A DNA stretch of 64,000 nt from Chionoecetes opilio (lineage: Eukaryota > Arthropoda > Malacostraca > Decapoda > Majidae). The stretch spans positions 62,501 through 126,500 of the forward strand of contig JACEEZ010011781.1 of NCBI GenBank assembly GCA_016584305.1, in the 5' to 3' direction. The notes under the pieces were generated by a model, which searched no databases, was not told the DNA's origin, and worked only from the letters and a program-made list of their open reading frames with translations. The position numbers and the translations under genes are program-made. Shown one piece after another: positions 1-11,838 of the stretch; positions within the stretch are counted from its first letter, which is position 1, and every line of letters starts with the position of its first letter.

Positions 1-245
1 TGGCACATACAAGTCAGTAGTGATGCTGACATTCGTAACATATGGCGCCTGGCGACATTAGTGCAGTGGTGACTATAGTGTTGTTGACGGTATACCTTTT
101 AAGAGACGAAAGAAAAGTTTAAGATTGAAAATATGCACAACAAAAAAGAAAGCATGGAAGAGAGCACGAGGAAAAAGAGTAACAGGGGATCCCGCCAAAT
201 TCGCTTCCACCTCGTATCCCCCCTCCCCACCCCCCATCCCCACAG

Positions 246-623
246 TTGTCGCCCAGCGTCACCAACCTGATTGAAACGATGGCTGCCAAAGTTGACTCCC
301 TTGCGTCCGCACTGCAGCAAGTCAATGAATGTATTGATGCCTTCCAAGACAGTATTGCAGCAATGCCACAGACCACCCCACAGCAGCCACAAGATTCTAT
401 TGAGGAGAAACTTGTTGCCTCAGACAAATTGGTTATGGGCAAAACGGTATGGCCGCGTGACCTCCATATCAAAGATATCCGGGTTGTTGTACTGAAGAAA
501 ACACCACTGGACGTATCGCGTCCTTACAACATCCTAATTGGGGATATCATTGACTTGATAACTAAACTTAGAGAAGACACAACAGGAATTACTTGTATCA
601 AGAATAATGTAGATGCACAATGA
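246..623 (+). pseudogene. LINE ORF1 C-terminal remnant
   Basis: An open frame of 125 codons ends in TGA, and the A-T-G of that overlap (ATGA at 620-623) begins the next frame, which opens the endonuclease. This layout fits the last part of a LINE ORF1, which usually encodes a nucleic-acid-binding protein. No zinc knuckle or RRM is visible; the first third could form a coiled coil and the rest is unremarkable. The assignment rests mainly on position just before ORF2 and on the stop/start overlap. Confidence 0.5.
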
Positions 624-1300
624 ACGACAGGCCGCTAAAGATTCTAACCTGGAACATCAACGGGCTTAGAAACAGACTCATTGAAGTACAACAGTTCTCC
701 CTTCAAAATGACCTTGACATAATGTGTCTATACAAGAAACACGCCATGATCCCACAGATAACATACAGATCAGAGGGTTTCAGCTCTTCACAGTGGACAG
801 CATACAGAGGCCCGCCGCACATCGTCGCTACAGAGGTCTGGCTCTGTATGTCAGGAATAACATCCCAGCTGACTGTATTGAACACGCCTTTGTGGGTGAT
901 AACAGTCAAGCACAAGCAATCAATATATATGATACAAATGGGAAAATCCTTATTAAAATCATAAATGTTTATGTAACGGATAACATGCTTGACTTCAGCC
1001 AGTTATATGAACTCGTTGATGGTTACCCAAGCCTTTTGATGGGTGATCTGAATGCCTACCATTATAAGCTGGGAGATAATGCCTCTGGGCGCTCCAACAA
1101 TAATGGGGAAAAAGCTTGTCTCTTTCATGGAAAACAACCAAGATGTTCTGAATATTCTCAATGGACCTGAGCCAACACATTTACAGGGGAACATGCTTGA
1201 TTATATCTGTCTGATCAATGACCCTGCACTGAGTCATCACTGTAGGTGGTTGACACGTTGACATCCGACCACTTTGGTGTGTATGGAGAGATCCTTCTCC
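620..1300 (+). pseudogene. LINE ORF2 endonuclease domain, frameshifted
   Basis: The frame opens with the endonuclease motif ILTWNINGLRNR (Asn of motif I) at about 640-680. It is interrupted near 720 and resumes in another frame with the catalytic Glu in IQETRH near 730, then LLMGDLNAYH (Asp and Asn) near 1040. A second frame change near 1100-1250 brings the terminal SDHFGVYGEI motif (His) at about 1265-1300. All signature pieces of an APE-like endonuclease are therefore present in order, but at least two indels separate them. In a live element this domain nicks target DNA for target-primed reverse transcription. Confidence 0.8.
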
Positions 1301-1619
1301 CTGATACAGTAAGGAGACACAGTATGCCCAGAAAGAGACTGTGTGTTCCGAAGAAACATGAGCAACGCATTAGGGAACAAATGAATAATTGGTATAAACA
1401 TTACACCGCCTCATCGACAGAAGTGTTCAATACAGACATAATACACCAACTGGAGAGTAAAATTGATATGACAGTCAGGCATGGAAAGAGGAACACAATG
1501 TGTGAAATTAAGAGATGGTACAACAGTGATGAAGCCGTTCAGCGGATTGACAGACAATACAAGAAAATTAAGCATCAATGGCAAAACAACCCCACTCATA
1601 ATAACCTGACGATACTCAA

Positions 1620-3205
1620 GTGGATGGGGCATCAAGTGCAAGATGTCAAAAAGATAGCAAGAGAAAAATACTGGACGTCCTTTCTACATGGATCCATGGA
1701 TCCATGGATCCACTGGTATCCATGGATCACAGAACGCCACTTGCTGAAGTGTCAAGGAAGATCAAAATCGTACAGGGAAAGAAAGCACCATCGCCCCTCC
1801 ACCCTGACCCAACAAAGAAGAGCAACGAACTCATGCAGGAGTGGGTGGACGCCTCCAGCTATGACTGTCTGCCCCTGCAGGTGCGAAGTGCTCTCGCCAC
1901 CAACGCCAGGAATCGTATTGGGAAGATTGAAGCAGCTTTACTCGACCCTAATGTCTCCGATAAGATGCCCATCACCGAAGAGGAGCTCGTCAGGAGCCTG
2001 GAAAAGGCAAGCTCTAGTGCACCCGGGATGGATGGTGTCACCTACGATGGTATTCGCTTCCTTACGACGATTGATGGCAATCCTGTTCTGTGACTCTACA
2101 ACATGATATGGAGCGGGGGACGCCTACCAACACCCTGGAAAAAAGCTATTATTGTCCCTATTCCCAAACCTAGGAAACCCAGGGTCCTTCAGACCAATAT
2201 TTCTCACCTCTTGTCTGTGCAAATGCTTTGAAAGAATAGTCCTTAATCGTCTACTATATAGTATCAAACCCCAGCTCTCCAGTAATCTGTGTGGATTCAT
2301 TCCTGGCAGGAGCACACAAAAGTGCATTCATAGAGTTCTTGCTGGCATAAGGAAACAATTTAATGTTTTTTATTGATTTGAAGGGAGACTTTGATAAGAG
2401 CTAACCCCAGTGTCATCTTATCCCAACTGTCTAATATGACCTCGGGGACCATCATCAGAATAGTACAAGATTACCTAACAGACAGACACAGTCGAGTCTA
2501 CTTTGAGGGGGCTTACTCCAGGTGGGAACACATGGAATTAGGAGCACCACAGGGGGGTGTTCTCTCGCCAATGCTCTTCAACGCATTTATGAATATCATT
2601 GCTTCTTTCAAATTTGATGGGGTTGTTATTACTGTTTATGCTGATGACATAGTGCTACAAGCTGACTCACAAACATACATAAAAAACGCCTTGCGAACAC
2701 TGGGGAGATTGTGCAACTCCATCGGCCTCATCATATCACCAGAGAAAAGCAAGGTGCTGTATAAACGGCATCGGGATAAAGCTTCCTTAAAGCTACAAGG
2801 GAAAATTCTAGAAGAAGTCTCCACCTACAAGTATATGGGTGTACTTGTTGGGCATTGCAACACAAGACACAACGAAGTCACCAGACTGAAGCACATCTGT
2901 CAGCCTCGACTAGCGTTGCTAAGGAAGGTTGCATAGGGAGACGTGGGATCGCCTGTCCCCGTCCTTAAGAGGCTATATGTTTCCTTAATCAGATCAGTCA
3001 TAGACTACAACTCTAGCACCCTAACACGTCTTAACAAAGGAAAATCTAAAGTACTTGAAGTCATTCAAAATACAGCAATTAGGATAATTTTAGGGTGCCC
3101 AAGGTCAACACAGCAGGATAGTGCAAGACACGAGATAGGATTACCACCTCTCACACATAAGAGTACAGCAAATGGCAGCCCTCCAAATTATGAGATCACT
3201 AAATA
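1620..3205 (+). pseudogene. LINE ORF2 reverse transcriptase domain, broken
   Basis: Pieces of the RT lie in several frames. 1620-2093 carries the N-terminal part ending SSSAPGMDGVTYDGI. 2152-2376 carries FRPIFLTSCLCKCFER and GFIPGRSTQKCIHR. 2391-2936 carries the core GAPQGGVLSPMLFNAFMN and the catalytic box VYADDIVLQAD. 2943-3209 carries thumb-like sequence. A stop at about 2375 removes the segment that should hold the first catalytic Asp (a degenerate FYFDLKG-like stretch lies around 2368-2395). The double Asp of YADD is intact, but the frame breaks make the protein non-functional. Confidence 0.9.
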
Positions 3206-4092
3206 CTAATGATGATGGTCAGTTATATGAGGCTCTTTTCAATCCTAAGTGGAAAGAAAAGTGTAATGTTTGGCTCTCATCAGTCAGGAAATTGCTCAGT
3301 TCATTTAATTTTGATAAATACATGGATGATAGGGAGCACAGACCAGTTGATCTCCCCCCCTGGGAACTGCCAGTTTTCAATGTGTCCTATTCTGCCATCA
3401 AGGTTAAGAAGTGTAATGTACCATGTGAGCTGATGAGGCAGGACTTCCTTAGTAGATTGAATGCCCTCCCTGAGTGTCCCAATATCCTGTACACCGACGG
3501 GTCGCTACATGAGGACGGGCGTGCGGGGGCCGGGGTCGTGTACTACAAGGAAGAAAGCCGGGGTGAACACCGGGCGCTAAGCATCCGAATGTCTGATGGC
3601 TGCTCCTCGACCCAAACGGAGCTTCTCGGGATAGCAGCGGCTCTGGCAGCAGTCAAGCGAGAGGCCGGAGACGTCATCATTGCCTCTGACAGCACGACTG
3701 CCCTACAGTCGATAACATCCAGGAACCTTCTTCACACCGTCCTCGTGAACAGAATTATTAAACTTGTGTATAAGATAACGTGTCAGGACAGAACTGTAAA
3801 CTTTATATGGTCCCCATCACACTGTGGGATAGCGGGTAACGAGCGTGCAGATGAACTCGCCAACAGTGCTACGTCTAAGGATGGTGTTGGGTTTCCGCTC
3901 CCTCTGTCCCTTGGCCGTCTAAAAACAGAAATGTGTGCGAAAATGGAAACCTACAATAAGAGACATATTGACAGCATGCTCGGTCAGTCTGCTTCTCTCA
4001 CTACATATATGGACTTAACAAAAGGGTGTCAACCCCACTACATACAGAATGGACTAATTACTAGGCGCCAGCAGGTGTGTTATAGAACATAA
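3172..4092 (+). pseudogene. LINE RNase H domain and downstream region
   Basis: An uninterrupted frame of 306 codons contains a type I RNase H: the first Asp in LYTDGSLHEDG near residue 108, Glu in TELLGI near 150, Asp in ASDSTTAL near 172, and the last acidic residue in HCGIAGNERADELA near 226. All four catalytic acidic residues can be seen. The enzyme would remove RNA from the RNA-DNA hybrid during retrotransposition. The frame ends where the CR1 fragment has been inserted, so the natural C terminus is displaced to the 4239-4433 segment. Confidence 0.85.
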
Positions 4093-4153
4093 GAACATAA
4101 GAAAATAAGGAAGCTACAAGAGGCCGCGAGGCCTACACGTGGTAGTTCCTGAG
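4084..4153 (-). mobile_element. CR1-like LINE 3' end fragment inside the older LINE
   Basis: Minus-strand sequence ends in repeats of TTATGTTC preceded by the GTAGGTCTC..CCTCTTGTAGCTTCC block seen at many other places in the window (7493, 36674, 38490, 40160, 41038, 54398). It interrupts the end of the I-like LINE, so it is the younger insertion. Sequence just beyond it resembles 6655-6710, which suggests a longer shared repeat. Confidence 0.7.
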
Positions 4154-4238
4154 TTCTACTGTTTACTGTGGTAATTATAGTAGGCTAAGGTTAGGGTATA
4201 AGTACATGTAGGAGGTAGCTGGCAGTGACAACATCAAT

Positions 4239-4433
4239 ATGAAAAAATGTTACCTGTGTAAAACAGAAGAGAAGCACACACTCCGCCATTATGTAATGGA
4301 ATGTCAAGAAATTATCTTTTTTAGAGGCAGCTGTGCCAATGCCTCCTATGCTGGGCTGCTGCACTATTATCTACAACCATGTAACCTTATCCAAGTCAAA
4401 AACAGTCACCCAAACTTTGCCAATGCCTCATAA
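4239..4433 (+). pseudogene. LINE ORF2 C-terminal Cys/His motif
   Basis: A 64-codon frame begins with CYLCKTEEKHTLRHYVMEC, a C-x2-C-x7-H-x6-C arrangement like the zinc-binding tail of RNase H-bearing LINEs, where it is thought to help nucleic-acid binding. It follows the RNase H after the CR1 insertion and is followed by about 200 bp of likely 3' UTR that ends in (TC)n at 4646. Confidence 0.6.
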
Positions 4434-4644
4434 AGGACTTAATAAATATATGTAACATAACATAATCTTATGTATATGCATATCTAAATGTAATTAACAA
4501 TGTTACTATCTAACTTCATTAATCATGGCAATCCTTCCCATGCAACCTGCATGGGGGGTGCGCCCTTTGTCTATTTTGTACCCTTAATTATATATGTATT
4601 ATGTATAATGTGTACATTATTCACAATAAACGTTTTGATCTGAT

Positions 4645-4645
<1 letters not shown>

Positions 4646-4694
<49 letters not shown>
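4646..4694 (+). repeat. (TC)n microsatellite at LINE 3' end
   Basis: A pure dinucleotide run of about 48 bp directly follows the presumed LINE terminus. Confidence 0.9.
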
Positions 4695-4884
4695 GCCACG
4701 CCAAAACTCTGCTTACGTGTACTCAGTTTTGTATAAGCTTTATTCACCTATACATAAGGGTGATAATGATGATAGTAATAACAAAATAATAATAATGATG
4801 GTATAAATAACGATGGTAATAATAGTAAGAGGAAAATTCCATGGAGAAAAATATGCAAAAAAGGAAACAAATTGTAGTAAAATA

Positions 4885-4948
4885 TCAGTAAAAGTAGTAG
4901 TAGTAGTAGCAGCAGTAGTAGTAGTAGTAGTAGTAGTAGTAATAGTAA

Positions 4949-4992
<44 letters not shown>

Positions 4993-5363
4993 ATAGTAAT
5001 AGTAATAGTAACAGTAGTAGTAGTAGTCAAGGGCGTAGCCAGGAAAAATAATTGGGGGGGGCCACCTTCCAATGATGGTTGAAGGGTGGTTGGCGAGGCC
5101 CCGGGGGGGGAAGCGGGACGTTAGACTATGGGGGGTCTGGAGGGGCTGTAAGCCCATGTTTAATTTTTTAAATTTAAATTAAATGATGTTGAATTGGGGG
5201 CCATCCCTTTGGGCCCCCCTTGGGGGTGTATTTATTAGTTACTTTCCCATGATAATTTAGTAGTAAAATAGTACATTAGTAGTAATTCCTAAAATAATGT
5301 TTTAATTGGGGGGGGTATGCCCATTGGCCACCCTCTAGCTAGCCCTTGGTAGTAGTAGTAGTA
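4885..5363. repeat. (TAG)n microsatellite split by a MITE
   Basis: A near-pure TAG run covers 4885-5027 and resumes at 5349-5363. The unrelated 321-bp element between them makes this one microsatellite interrupted by an insertion. Further degenerate TAG runs occur to about 5470 and at 6110-6210. Confidence 0.85.
5028..5348. mobile_element. hAT-like MITE, CAAGGGCGTAGCC termini
   Basis: The left end reads CAAGGGCGTAGCCAGG and the right end, reversed, CAAGGGCTAGCTAG, giving imperfect terminal inverted repeats. The flanking 8 bp on both sides are GTAGTAGT. This fits an 8-bp hAT-type target duplication but is weak evidence, because the host sequence is itself a TAG repeat. The interior is G-rich with no coding sequence. 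Confidence 0.6.
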
Positions 5364-6860
5364 GAATAGCATTATTACCATATAATTGTTAGTAGTAGCA
5401 GAATAGTAGCATTAGTAGTACATCATATATATATAATAGTAGTAAATAAGCAGTTGTGGTTAATAGTAAAAAAATTTAAAATTAAATAGTAATCTCTCTA
5501 TTTTAGGTGCTGAACTAAGTATTGTTCTCAAATCACATCTCATCATCATCAAAAAATCTTTATTGCATAACAACAAAGTTATATACATACACAAAAAAAA
5601 AAAATTATCATAGAATTAAATGAAGTTGAACTGTTTCATATTTTTATGGTTTAACCTTAGTAATTTTTACTAAAATTTAAAATTTTCAATGCTTTTGCAT
5701 TATCTCAAATTTTTTATAAAATCGGAAATTTTAAAAAATTAAAAAAGATAGGAAAAGACATACCTAAAAAAAAGAAGTTGTTGTTCACATTTAAACAGCA
5801 AGAAAGTGTTTTTCTGTAAAAAGATAGTAAATAGTAGTAGAGTGTGTTATATGTGCGCTTTATAAAGCATGTTATTACTCTTTGAACAAAACCTTCCTGA
5901 GGATACTACTGGTTAAACTGGACACCTAAAATTTCTTAGGGGCTTTTCCCCAACCCTATCTCAACTGGTGTCCTGGACATAACCGCCGTTAACCTACAAA
6001 ATTTCCCAAGTTGCAAGATATAGATAGGAATACGGTAGACATAGAATAAAAAATAATGCGTGAAGGATTCCTTTAGAACTACACGAGGAGTTTAAATTAA
6101 ACTGTTCACAAAAGGGTGGTAGTATTGTAGTAGGATAGTAGTATAGTAGTTAGGGAGTATAGTGTTTTAAAAGGAGTAGGAGTGTAGGGAGTAAAGTGTA
6201 TTAGTAGAAGGTGATCTAGTCCACTGATCTTTACTCCTGCCTCTTGTACGCTTCCCCTAGCGGCATTACGTTCCTGTGTGGTGACCTACCCTGCCACCCT
6301 GACACCTGAATGCCCGTGTGGCCCTGCCCAGCGCCGTCAATGTGACCACTGTGGCCTGCTGTGGGGCCCAGCAAACCCCAATACAATAGCGTCCATTGAG
6401 AAAGAACTTGTATTTCTTAAGATTAAGGAATTCGGAAGCGCAAAGTGCGGAACTCTACACGCTGGTATTTCCATAAAAATAGGGACAAAACTGGTTTCAC
6501 AAAAGGGTGGTTAAATGATTGAAGGAGCAATTTAAAGAGTTAGGGGACCTTCCACATAGGAGGATTTTAAAAGTGAGGCGGCAGCTTTATGAAAATGGGG
6601 AATAAAAGGTGGATGGGAGTGTTAAGTAACAAGAATACCACGTAAGGTTCGCAGCCTCTGTACTCCTGAGTTCTATGGCATACTGTGGTGGTTACAATAC
6701 AAATAGTTAGCACTGAAAGGTGGGGAAATATGCTAAGCTGCGAAGGGCCAAAAGTGGCCACTCTCCAACCCCAGCCTGGGGTGGGTTACAATCAATAGTG
6801 TCCCCATTGACAACAACTGGTGAGGGCAACTAAAGTGGGACTTATCAACACGGGTAAAGG
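5364..6860. other. Unassigned AT-rich stretch
   Basis: No gene was recognised. It contains A/T-rich sequence, degenerate TAG repeats and a 78-codon plus-strand frame at 6278-6514 with a Cys-rich start (CPCGPAQRRQCDHCG). That frame resembles no family I know and has no splice context. 6655-6710 is related to sequence flanking the CR1 fragment at 4150. Confidence 0.5.
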
Positions 6861-6861
6861 G

Positions 6862-7406
6862 TAACTAAAAAGTGGCGGCAACTCTAACCAACAGCTGGGA
6901 ATGAGGAGCAACTAAAAAGAGGCGGCAACTCTACCAACAACTGAGAATGAAGGAGCAACTAATAAGTGGCGGCAACTCTACCAACAACTGAGAATGAAGG
7001 AGCAACTAAAAAGTGGCGGCAACTCTACCAACAACTGAGAATGAAGGAGCAACTAAAAAGTGGCGGCAACTCTACCAACAGCTGGGAATTTCGGAGCAAC
7101 TAAAAAGTGGCGGCAACTCTACCAACAACTGGGAATGAAGGAGCAACTAAAAAGTGGCGGCAACTCTACCAACAACTGAGAATGAAGGAGCAACTAAAAA
7201 GTGGCGGCAACTCTACCAACAGCTGGGAATGAAGGAGCAACTAAAAAGTGGCGGCAACTCTACCAACAACTGAGAATGAAGGAGCAACTAAAAAGTGGCG
7301 GCAACTCTACCAACAACTGAGAATGAAGGAGCAACTAAAAAGTGGCGGCAACTCTATCAACAGCTGGGAATTTCGGAGCAACTAATAAGTGGCGGCAACT
7401 CTACCA
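6862..7406. repeat. 47-bp minisatellite, array 1
   Basis: About twelve copies of a 47-bp unit containing GTGGCGGCAACTCTACCAAC and GAGAATGAAGGAGCAAC. Copies differ mainly at AACAACTGAGAATGAAG versus AACAGCTGGGAATTTCG. The same unit forms a second array at 12641-13250. Confidence 0.95.
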
Positions 7407-7450
7407 CCATTGATTAGTCGTGGTTATATTTCTTCTTAGATTCATATGCA

Positions 7451-7491
7451 TTAACCCCTTGAGACCCAGAACGTAATTTCCATTGTAATTT
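7451..7491. mobile_element. Truncated TTAA MITE (copy H)
   Basis: It begins TTAACCCCTTGAGACCCAG like the full 210-bp copies elsewhere and is cut after 40 bp by the tail of a CR1 fragment at 7493. Confidence 0.7.
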
Positions 7492-7492
7492 A

Positions 7493-7850
7493 GGAACATA
7501 GGAAAATAAGGAAGCTACAAGAGGCCGTGAGACCTATACACGTGGTAGTTCCTGTTACTTAACACTACCTACATCCACCTTTCATCCCCATCCATGAATT
7601 TCTCCAGCCTCCTTATTAAAGCTCTCTATTGACTCCGTACTAACTACCTGTCTACTGAGTCCATGCCAATCATTCACCACCCTATTTGTGAACCAATTTT
7701 TCCCTTTTTCTCTTATAAATCTACGCTTTTCCAGTTTGAATCCGTTACTTCTTGTTCTACCCTGCTGACTACTAGCTGTAAAAACTTCTCCTACATCTCT
7801 TTATCCACTTAAAAACTTCTATCAGATCGCCCCTTACTCTACGTCTAGAA
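7493..7850 (-). mobile_element. CR1-like LINE 3' end, about 360 bp
   Basis: Read on the minus strand, a degenerate coding stretch has the pattern VRGDLIEVFKWIK, then SNGFKLEKRR and FTNRVVNDW. This is the conserved region after the RT thumb of CR1/L2 LINEs. A short 3' UTR and an 8-bp repeated tail follow at 7493-7512. The copy is 5' truncated, as is usual for CR1. Confidence 0.75.
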
Positions 7851-9888
7851 GAAAAGTAAATAAGGAAAGCCAAGGAATGTCGAGGAGGAAGTGGAGGAGG
7901 ATGGAGGAAAAAAAATGAAGGAAAGTGGAGGAGAAACGGATGCAAAAATAAAGCAGTAGTAGGGAAATTGGAGTAGCGGGAGAAATGGAAGAGGAGGAGG
8001 AGGAGGAGGAGGAGGGGGGTTGGTTGCAGCTGAGCCAAAACAAAGCTGCTGGTATTTGTTTGTTCTTAAATGGCTTAATTAATGTTGTAGAGATGAATTA
8101 AGGGAGTGAGCCAGATGAGGAACAGCAACACAGGAGAAAGATAGGAGAGAGAGAGGGGAGAGAGAGAGAGAAGAGAAGAGAAATAGAGATTGCAGATAGA
8201 TGGGTGAGAGATGGAGAGGTGTGGAGGTTGGAGGAGTGAGAGAGTGAAGGAGAAATATATGTAGTATGGTCACGGTGGAGTTTTGTGAGGGAAAGTGAAA
8301 GGCTTGCGGAGTTGGTGGAAGAAGGGAGGGTTGGAAATGAGGTGGTGAGGGATGACCGATGGAGGGGGAGGGGAAATGAGATGGAAGGCCTGCCATGTAG
8401 GCCAGTGGTTGCGTGTGATCTCCTCCTTAAATGTTCTCTCCGTTTTAGCGTTCTCCTTTGCTTTTAAGAACCTTGCTTTTGCTCTATAGGAAGACCCTGC
8501 GAAGACCTGCAAAAAAAGAAAAATATCCTTTCATCGAACACACTCTGAACTCCATCAAACAAAAAAGTACTGCGGTAGATCAAGGAGAACAAGGAAAGGA
8601 TTCAAAGAAAGCGAGACTAAAAAGAATGGAAAATGGTTCACAAATGGTGGAAATGATTGGAATGGACTCAGCGACAGGGTTAGTGCGATCTAGCCCACTG
8701 TAAAACATCTCGCCCGGAATATCGGCCTGTTTCCTGGGCCTGAACTTCCCTGAAGAAAGGCCGCTTGATTCGACATTCATATATACATATTCGCCCATCT
8801 AGACGTTCCCAGTATGTATAATATACTTAACCTTCGTAAATGTTTGCTATAACATCAATAAAACCTAAAACACCTAAGAAATACGTAAAAACGTGTACCG
8901 ACGGCCAGTAACAGGGGTAGCCAAAAGGACTCCGCACGGCTTCCCTAAAGTGTGACTAAACACGAAATGGAAAACGGCCAACATTCCCCCTCGATGTTAT
9001 GACTGGCTAGAGACAGGACTATTAGTGTGGCCTGGTGAAGACGAACTGAGCCTTGAACATGGCCTGTTGCTGGGCCGAACTCCGCTGCTATCCGGAGCTT
9101 GCAGTGACCATTATAATGGTATTATTGTATATGCACGCAGAAAAGGAGCCTGTTTTGCGTACTCAAGTATGATGAAGGGTTGTCGAGAAGTGCAATACTT
9201 GAGCCTGCAAAGGAGGAGGTTAGAATAGGAGAGAGGGAGAGTAGAGACTCAGACCAATCAAATCTGAGATTATCCTGTAAAGGACTATCGTTCCCTTTTT
9301 GTGGTGCTCTTCGCCTTTTAATGTTTCGCAACCATATATTAGCCTACTATATGGTACAGATATGTACTATATGTAGCCTATATGTACATAGAGTACAGAA
9401 TTTAACAGTAGCATATCAATGTTATACGTTCTTTGTATTGCAGTGACCTTGTACTTGTCTGCTGTTTAGTACTTGTATATACAGCAGTGACCTTGTATTG
9501 TACTGCTAGTTTTTTTTGTATATACAGAGTACCTTGTACTTGTACTGCTAAGTTACTTGAATTACAGCAGTGACCTTGAAATTGTACGGCTAGTTACTTG
9601 AATATACAGCAGAAAAGGACCCTGTTTTGCGTACTCAAGGTGGAAGTGAAAGGGGTGTCAGGAGAAGGGCAGACTTTTACCTTGGGATTAGTTTGAATTA
9701 GGAGAGAGGAGAGGTAGAGACTTCAAACTCAAATAAAATTCTTGAAATTAATTTATTTGTAATGGAAAATATTTTATTTTGCAAGTTGCAGTCTTGCATC
9801 TAACTATTTTGTTTGCAAACCATATAGTTACAACATATGTACATATTATAATAATCAAACTGATAAAATATAGTATAAATAATATAAT
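7851..9888. other. No gene recognised; purine-rich and duplicated sequence
   Basis: 7850-8350 is GA-rich low-complexity sequence that gives spurious minus-strand frames. 9139-9260 and 9612-9740 are two diverged copies sharing CAGAAAAGGAGCCTGTTTTG-like starts, and 9430-9610 holds three or four degenerate ~45-bp repeats containing GTGACCTTGTA. A plus-strand frame at 8458-8703 (81 codons) matches nothing I recognise. Confidence 0.5.
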
Positions 9889-9901
9889 ATTATAATAATA
9901 T

Positions 9902-10020
<119 letters not shown>

Positions 10021-10035
10021 TATATATATAATATA

Positions 10036-10283
<248 letters not shown>

Positions 10284-10302
10284 TATATATTATATATATA
10301 TA

Positions 10303-11549
10303 CAGTGGCGTCACCGTGGGGGGCTAAGGGGGACTTAGCCCCCCAAGTCAAGGACTCAGCCCCCCAAAATTGCTGCTAGTAGCCTGCTACCCAAGACAAT
10401 AAAAAGGAATATTTATCAAATTTTTCATGCCAGAGCAAACCCTTATTTTTTCACACTTTTATAGAAAAATTGGTTTGATGTTTCATTTAAATGTTGAAAT
10501 ATGTTTGCTCTGCGGGAGGCAGGTTAACAGAGGATGGGAGGCAGGTTAAGGCAGTGGGAGCCAGGGTAAGGCAGTGGGTGGCAGGGTAACACAGGACGGG
10601 AGGCAGGTTAACAGAGGATGGGAGGCAGGTTAAGGCAGTGGGAGCCAGGGTAAGGCAGTGGGTGGCAGGGTAACACAGGACGGGAGGCAGTTATAACACA
10701 GGATGGGAGGCAGGTTAAGGCAGTGGGAGCCAGGGTAAGGCAGTGGTTGCAGGGTAACACAGGACGGGAGGCAGGTTAACACAGGATGGGAGGCAGGTTA
10801 AGGCAGTGGGAGCCAGGGTAAGGCAGTGGGTGGCAGGGTAAACCAGGACGGGAGGCAGTTAACACAGGATGGGAGGCAGGTTAAGGCAGTGGGAGCCAGG
10901 GTAAGGCAGTGGGTGGCAGGGTAACACAGGACGGGAGGCAGGTTAACAAGGATGGGAGGCAGGTTAAGGCAGTGGGAGCCAGGGTAAGCAGTGGGTGGCA
11001 GGGTAACACAGGACGGGAGGCAGGTTAACACAGGAGGGAGGCAGGTTAAGCAGTGGGAGCCAGGTAAGGCAGTGGGTGGCAGGGTAACACAGGACGGGAG
11101 GCAGGTTAACACAGGATGGGAGGCAGGTTAAGGTACATGTACCTGGCATGTACCTGTTTTTGTGCAATAAGGGAAATACCTTGAATATATTGTAAGTTTA
11201 TATTTATATATTTTTTTCATTATCAAGATAAAACCTTACTGAGAAACAACCAAAAACATACATTGTGCAATTCCTTTGTGTTGGTTAGTGGAGAGAGAAA
11301 AATGGCAATTTTATTATTTTGTATAAACAGAATAAAATTTTCTTCTCAAATTATCAAATTTGTTAATATGGTATGATGCATGGTATAACTCTATTAATTT
11401 ATGTGTCATGTAATTAAAGCTTAATCCACTTTCTTCTCTTTTTTGGGCCTCAAAATTACCCCCGACCCCCAGCTGGATAGGCTCGCTGCGCTCGCCCATC
11501 ACCACCCCGGGGCTAAAGCCCCCCAATTTTTTTTCCTGGTGACGCCATG
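10303..11549. mobile_element. CAGTGGCGTCACC-ended non-autonomous DNA transposon
   Basis: The left end is CAGTGGCGTCACC and the right end, reversed, CATGGCGTCACC. G-rich or C-rich blocks lie just inside both ends (AGCCCCCC repeats). The element sits in (AT)n, so TATATATA on both sides is consistent with an 8-bp duplication but not proof. No transposase is present; most of the interior is an 84-bp minisatellite. The hAT affinity is an inference from the termini. Confidence 0.6.
10516..11134. repeat. 84-bp minisatellite inside the DNA transposon
   Basis: About seven copies of a G-rich unit built from GGGAGGCAGGTTAA, GGCAGTGGGAGCCAGGGTAA and GTGGCAGGGTAACACAGGAC sub-blocks, with frequent one-base gaps between copies. 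Confidence 0.9.
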
Positions 11550-11576
11550 TATATATATATATATATATATATAATG

Positions 11577-11609
<33 letters not shown>

Positions 11610-11622
11610 ATATATATATATG

Positions 11623-11714
<92 letters not shown>

Positions 11715-11741
11715 TATTATATATATATATAATATAGATAT

Positions 11742-11788
<47 letters not shown>

Positions 11789-11799
11789 ATATATATATA

Positions 11800-11837
<38 letters not shown>

Positions 11838-11838
<1 letters not shown>

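Larger units (their letters stand above)
1..4640 (+). mobile_element. Decayed non-LTR retrotransposon (I/LOA-like LINE)
   Basis: The order is ORF1 remnant, apurinic-type endonuclease, reverse transcriptase, RNase H and a C-terminal Cys/His motif, all on the plus strand. Endonuclease plus RNase H downstream of the RT is typical of the I, LOA and related LINE clades. The coding region is split over several frames by indels and stops, and a CR1 3'-end fragment is inserted at about 4084-4153, so this copy is dead. The 3' end is probably near 4640, where unique sequence ends in a (TC)n run. The 5' end may lie outside the window. The clade is inferred from domain order; a tree of the RT domain would be needed to fix it. 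Confidence 0.85.

Noticed and set aside
6278..6514. Small Cys-rich protein gene
   Set aside because: No family similarity recognised and no splice or promoter context; left as unassigned.
8458..8703. Basic 81-codon protein
   Set aside because: Lysine-rich by base composition; no motif or context.
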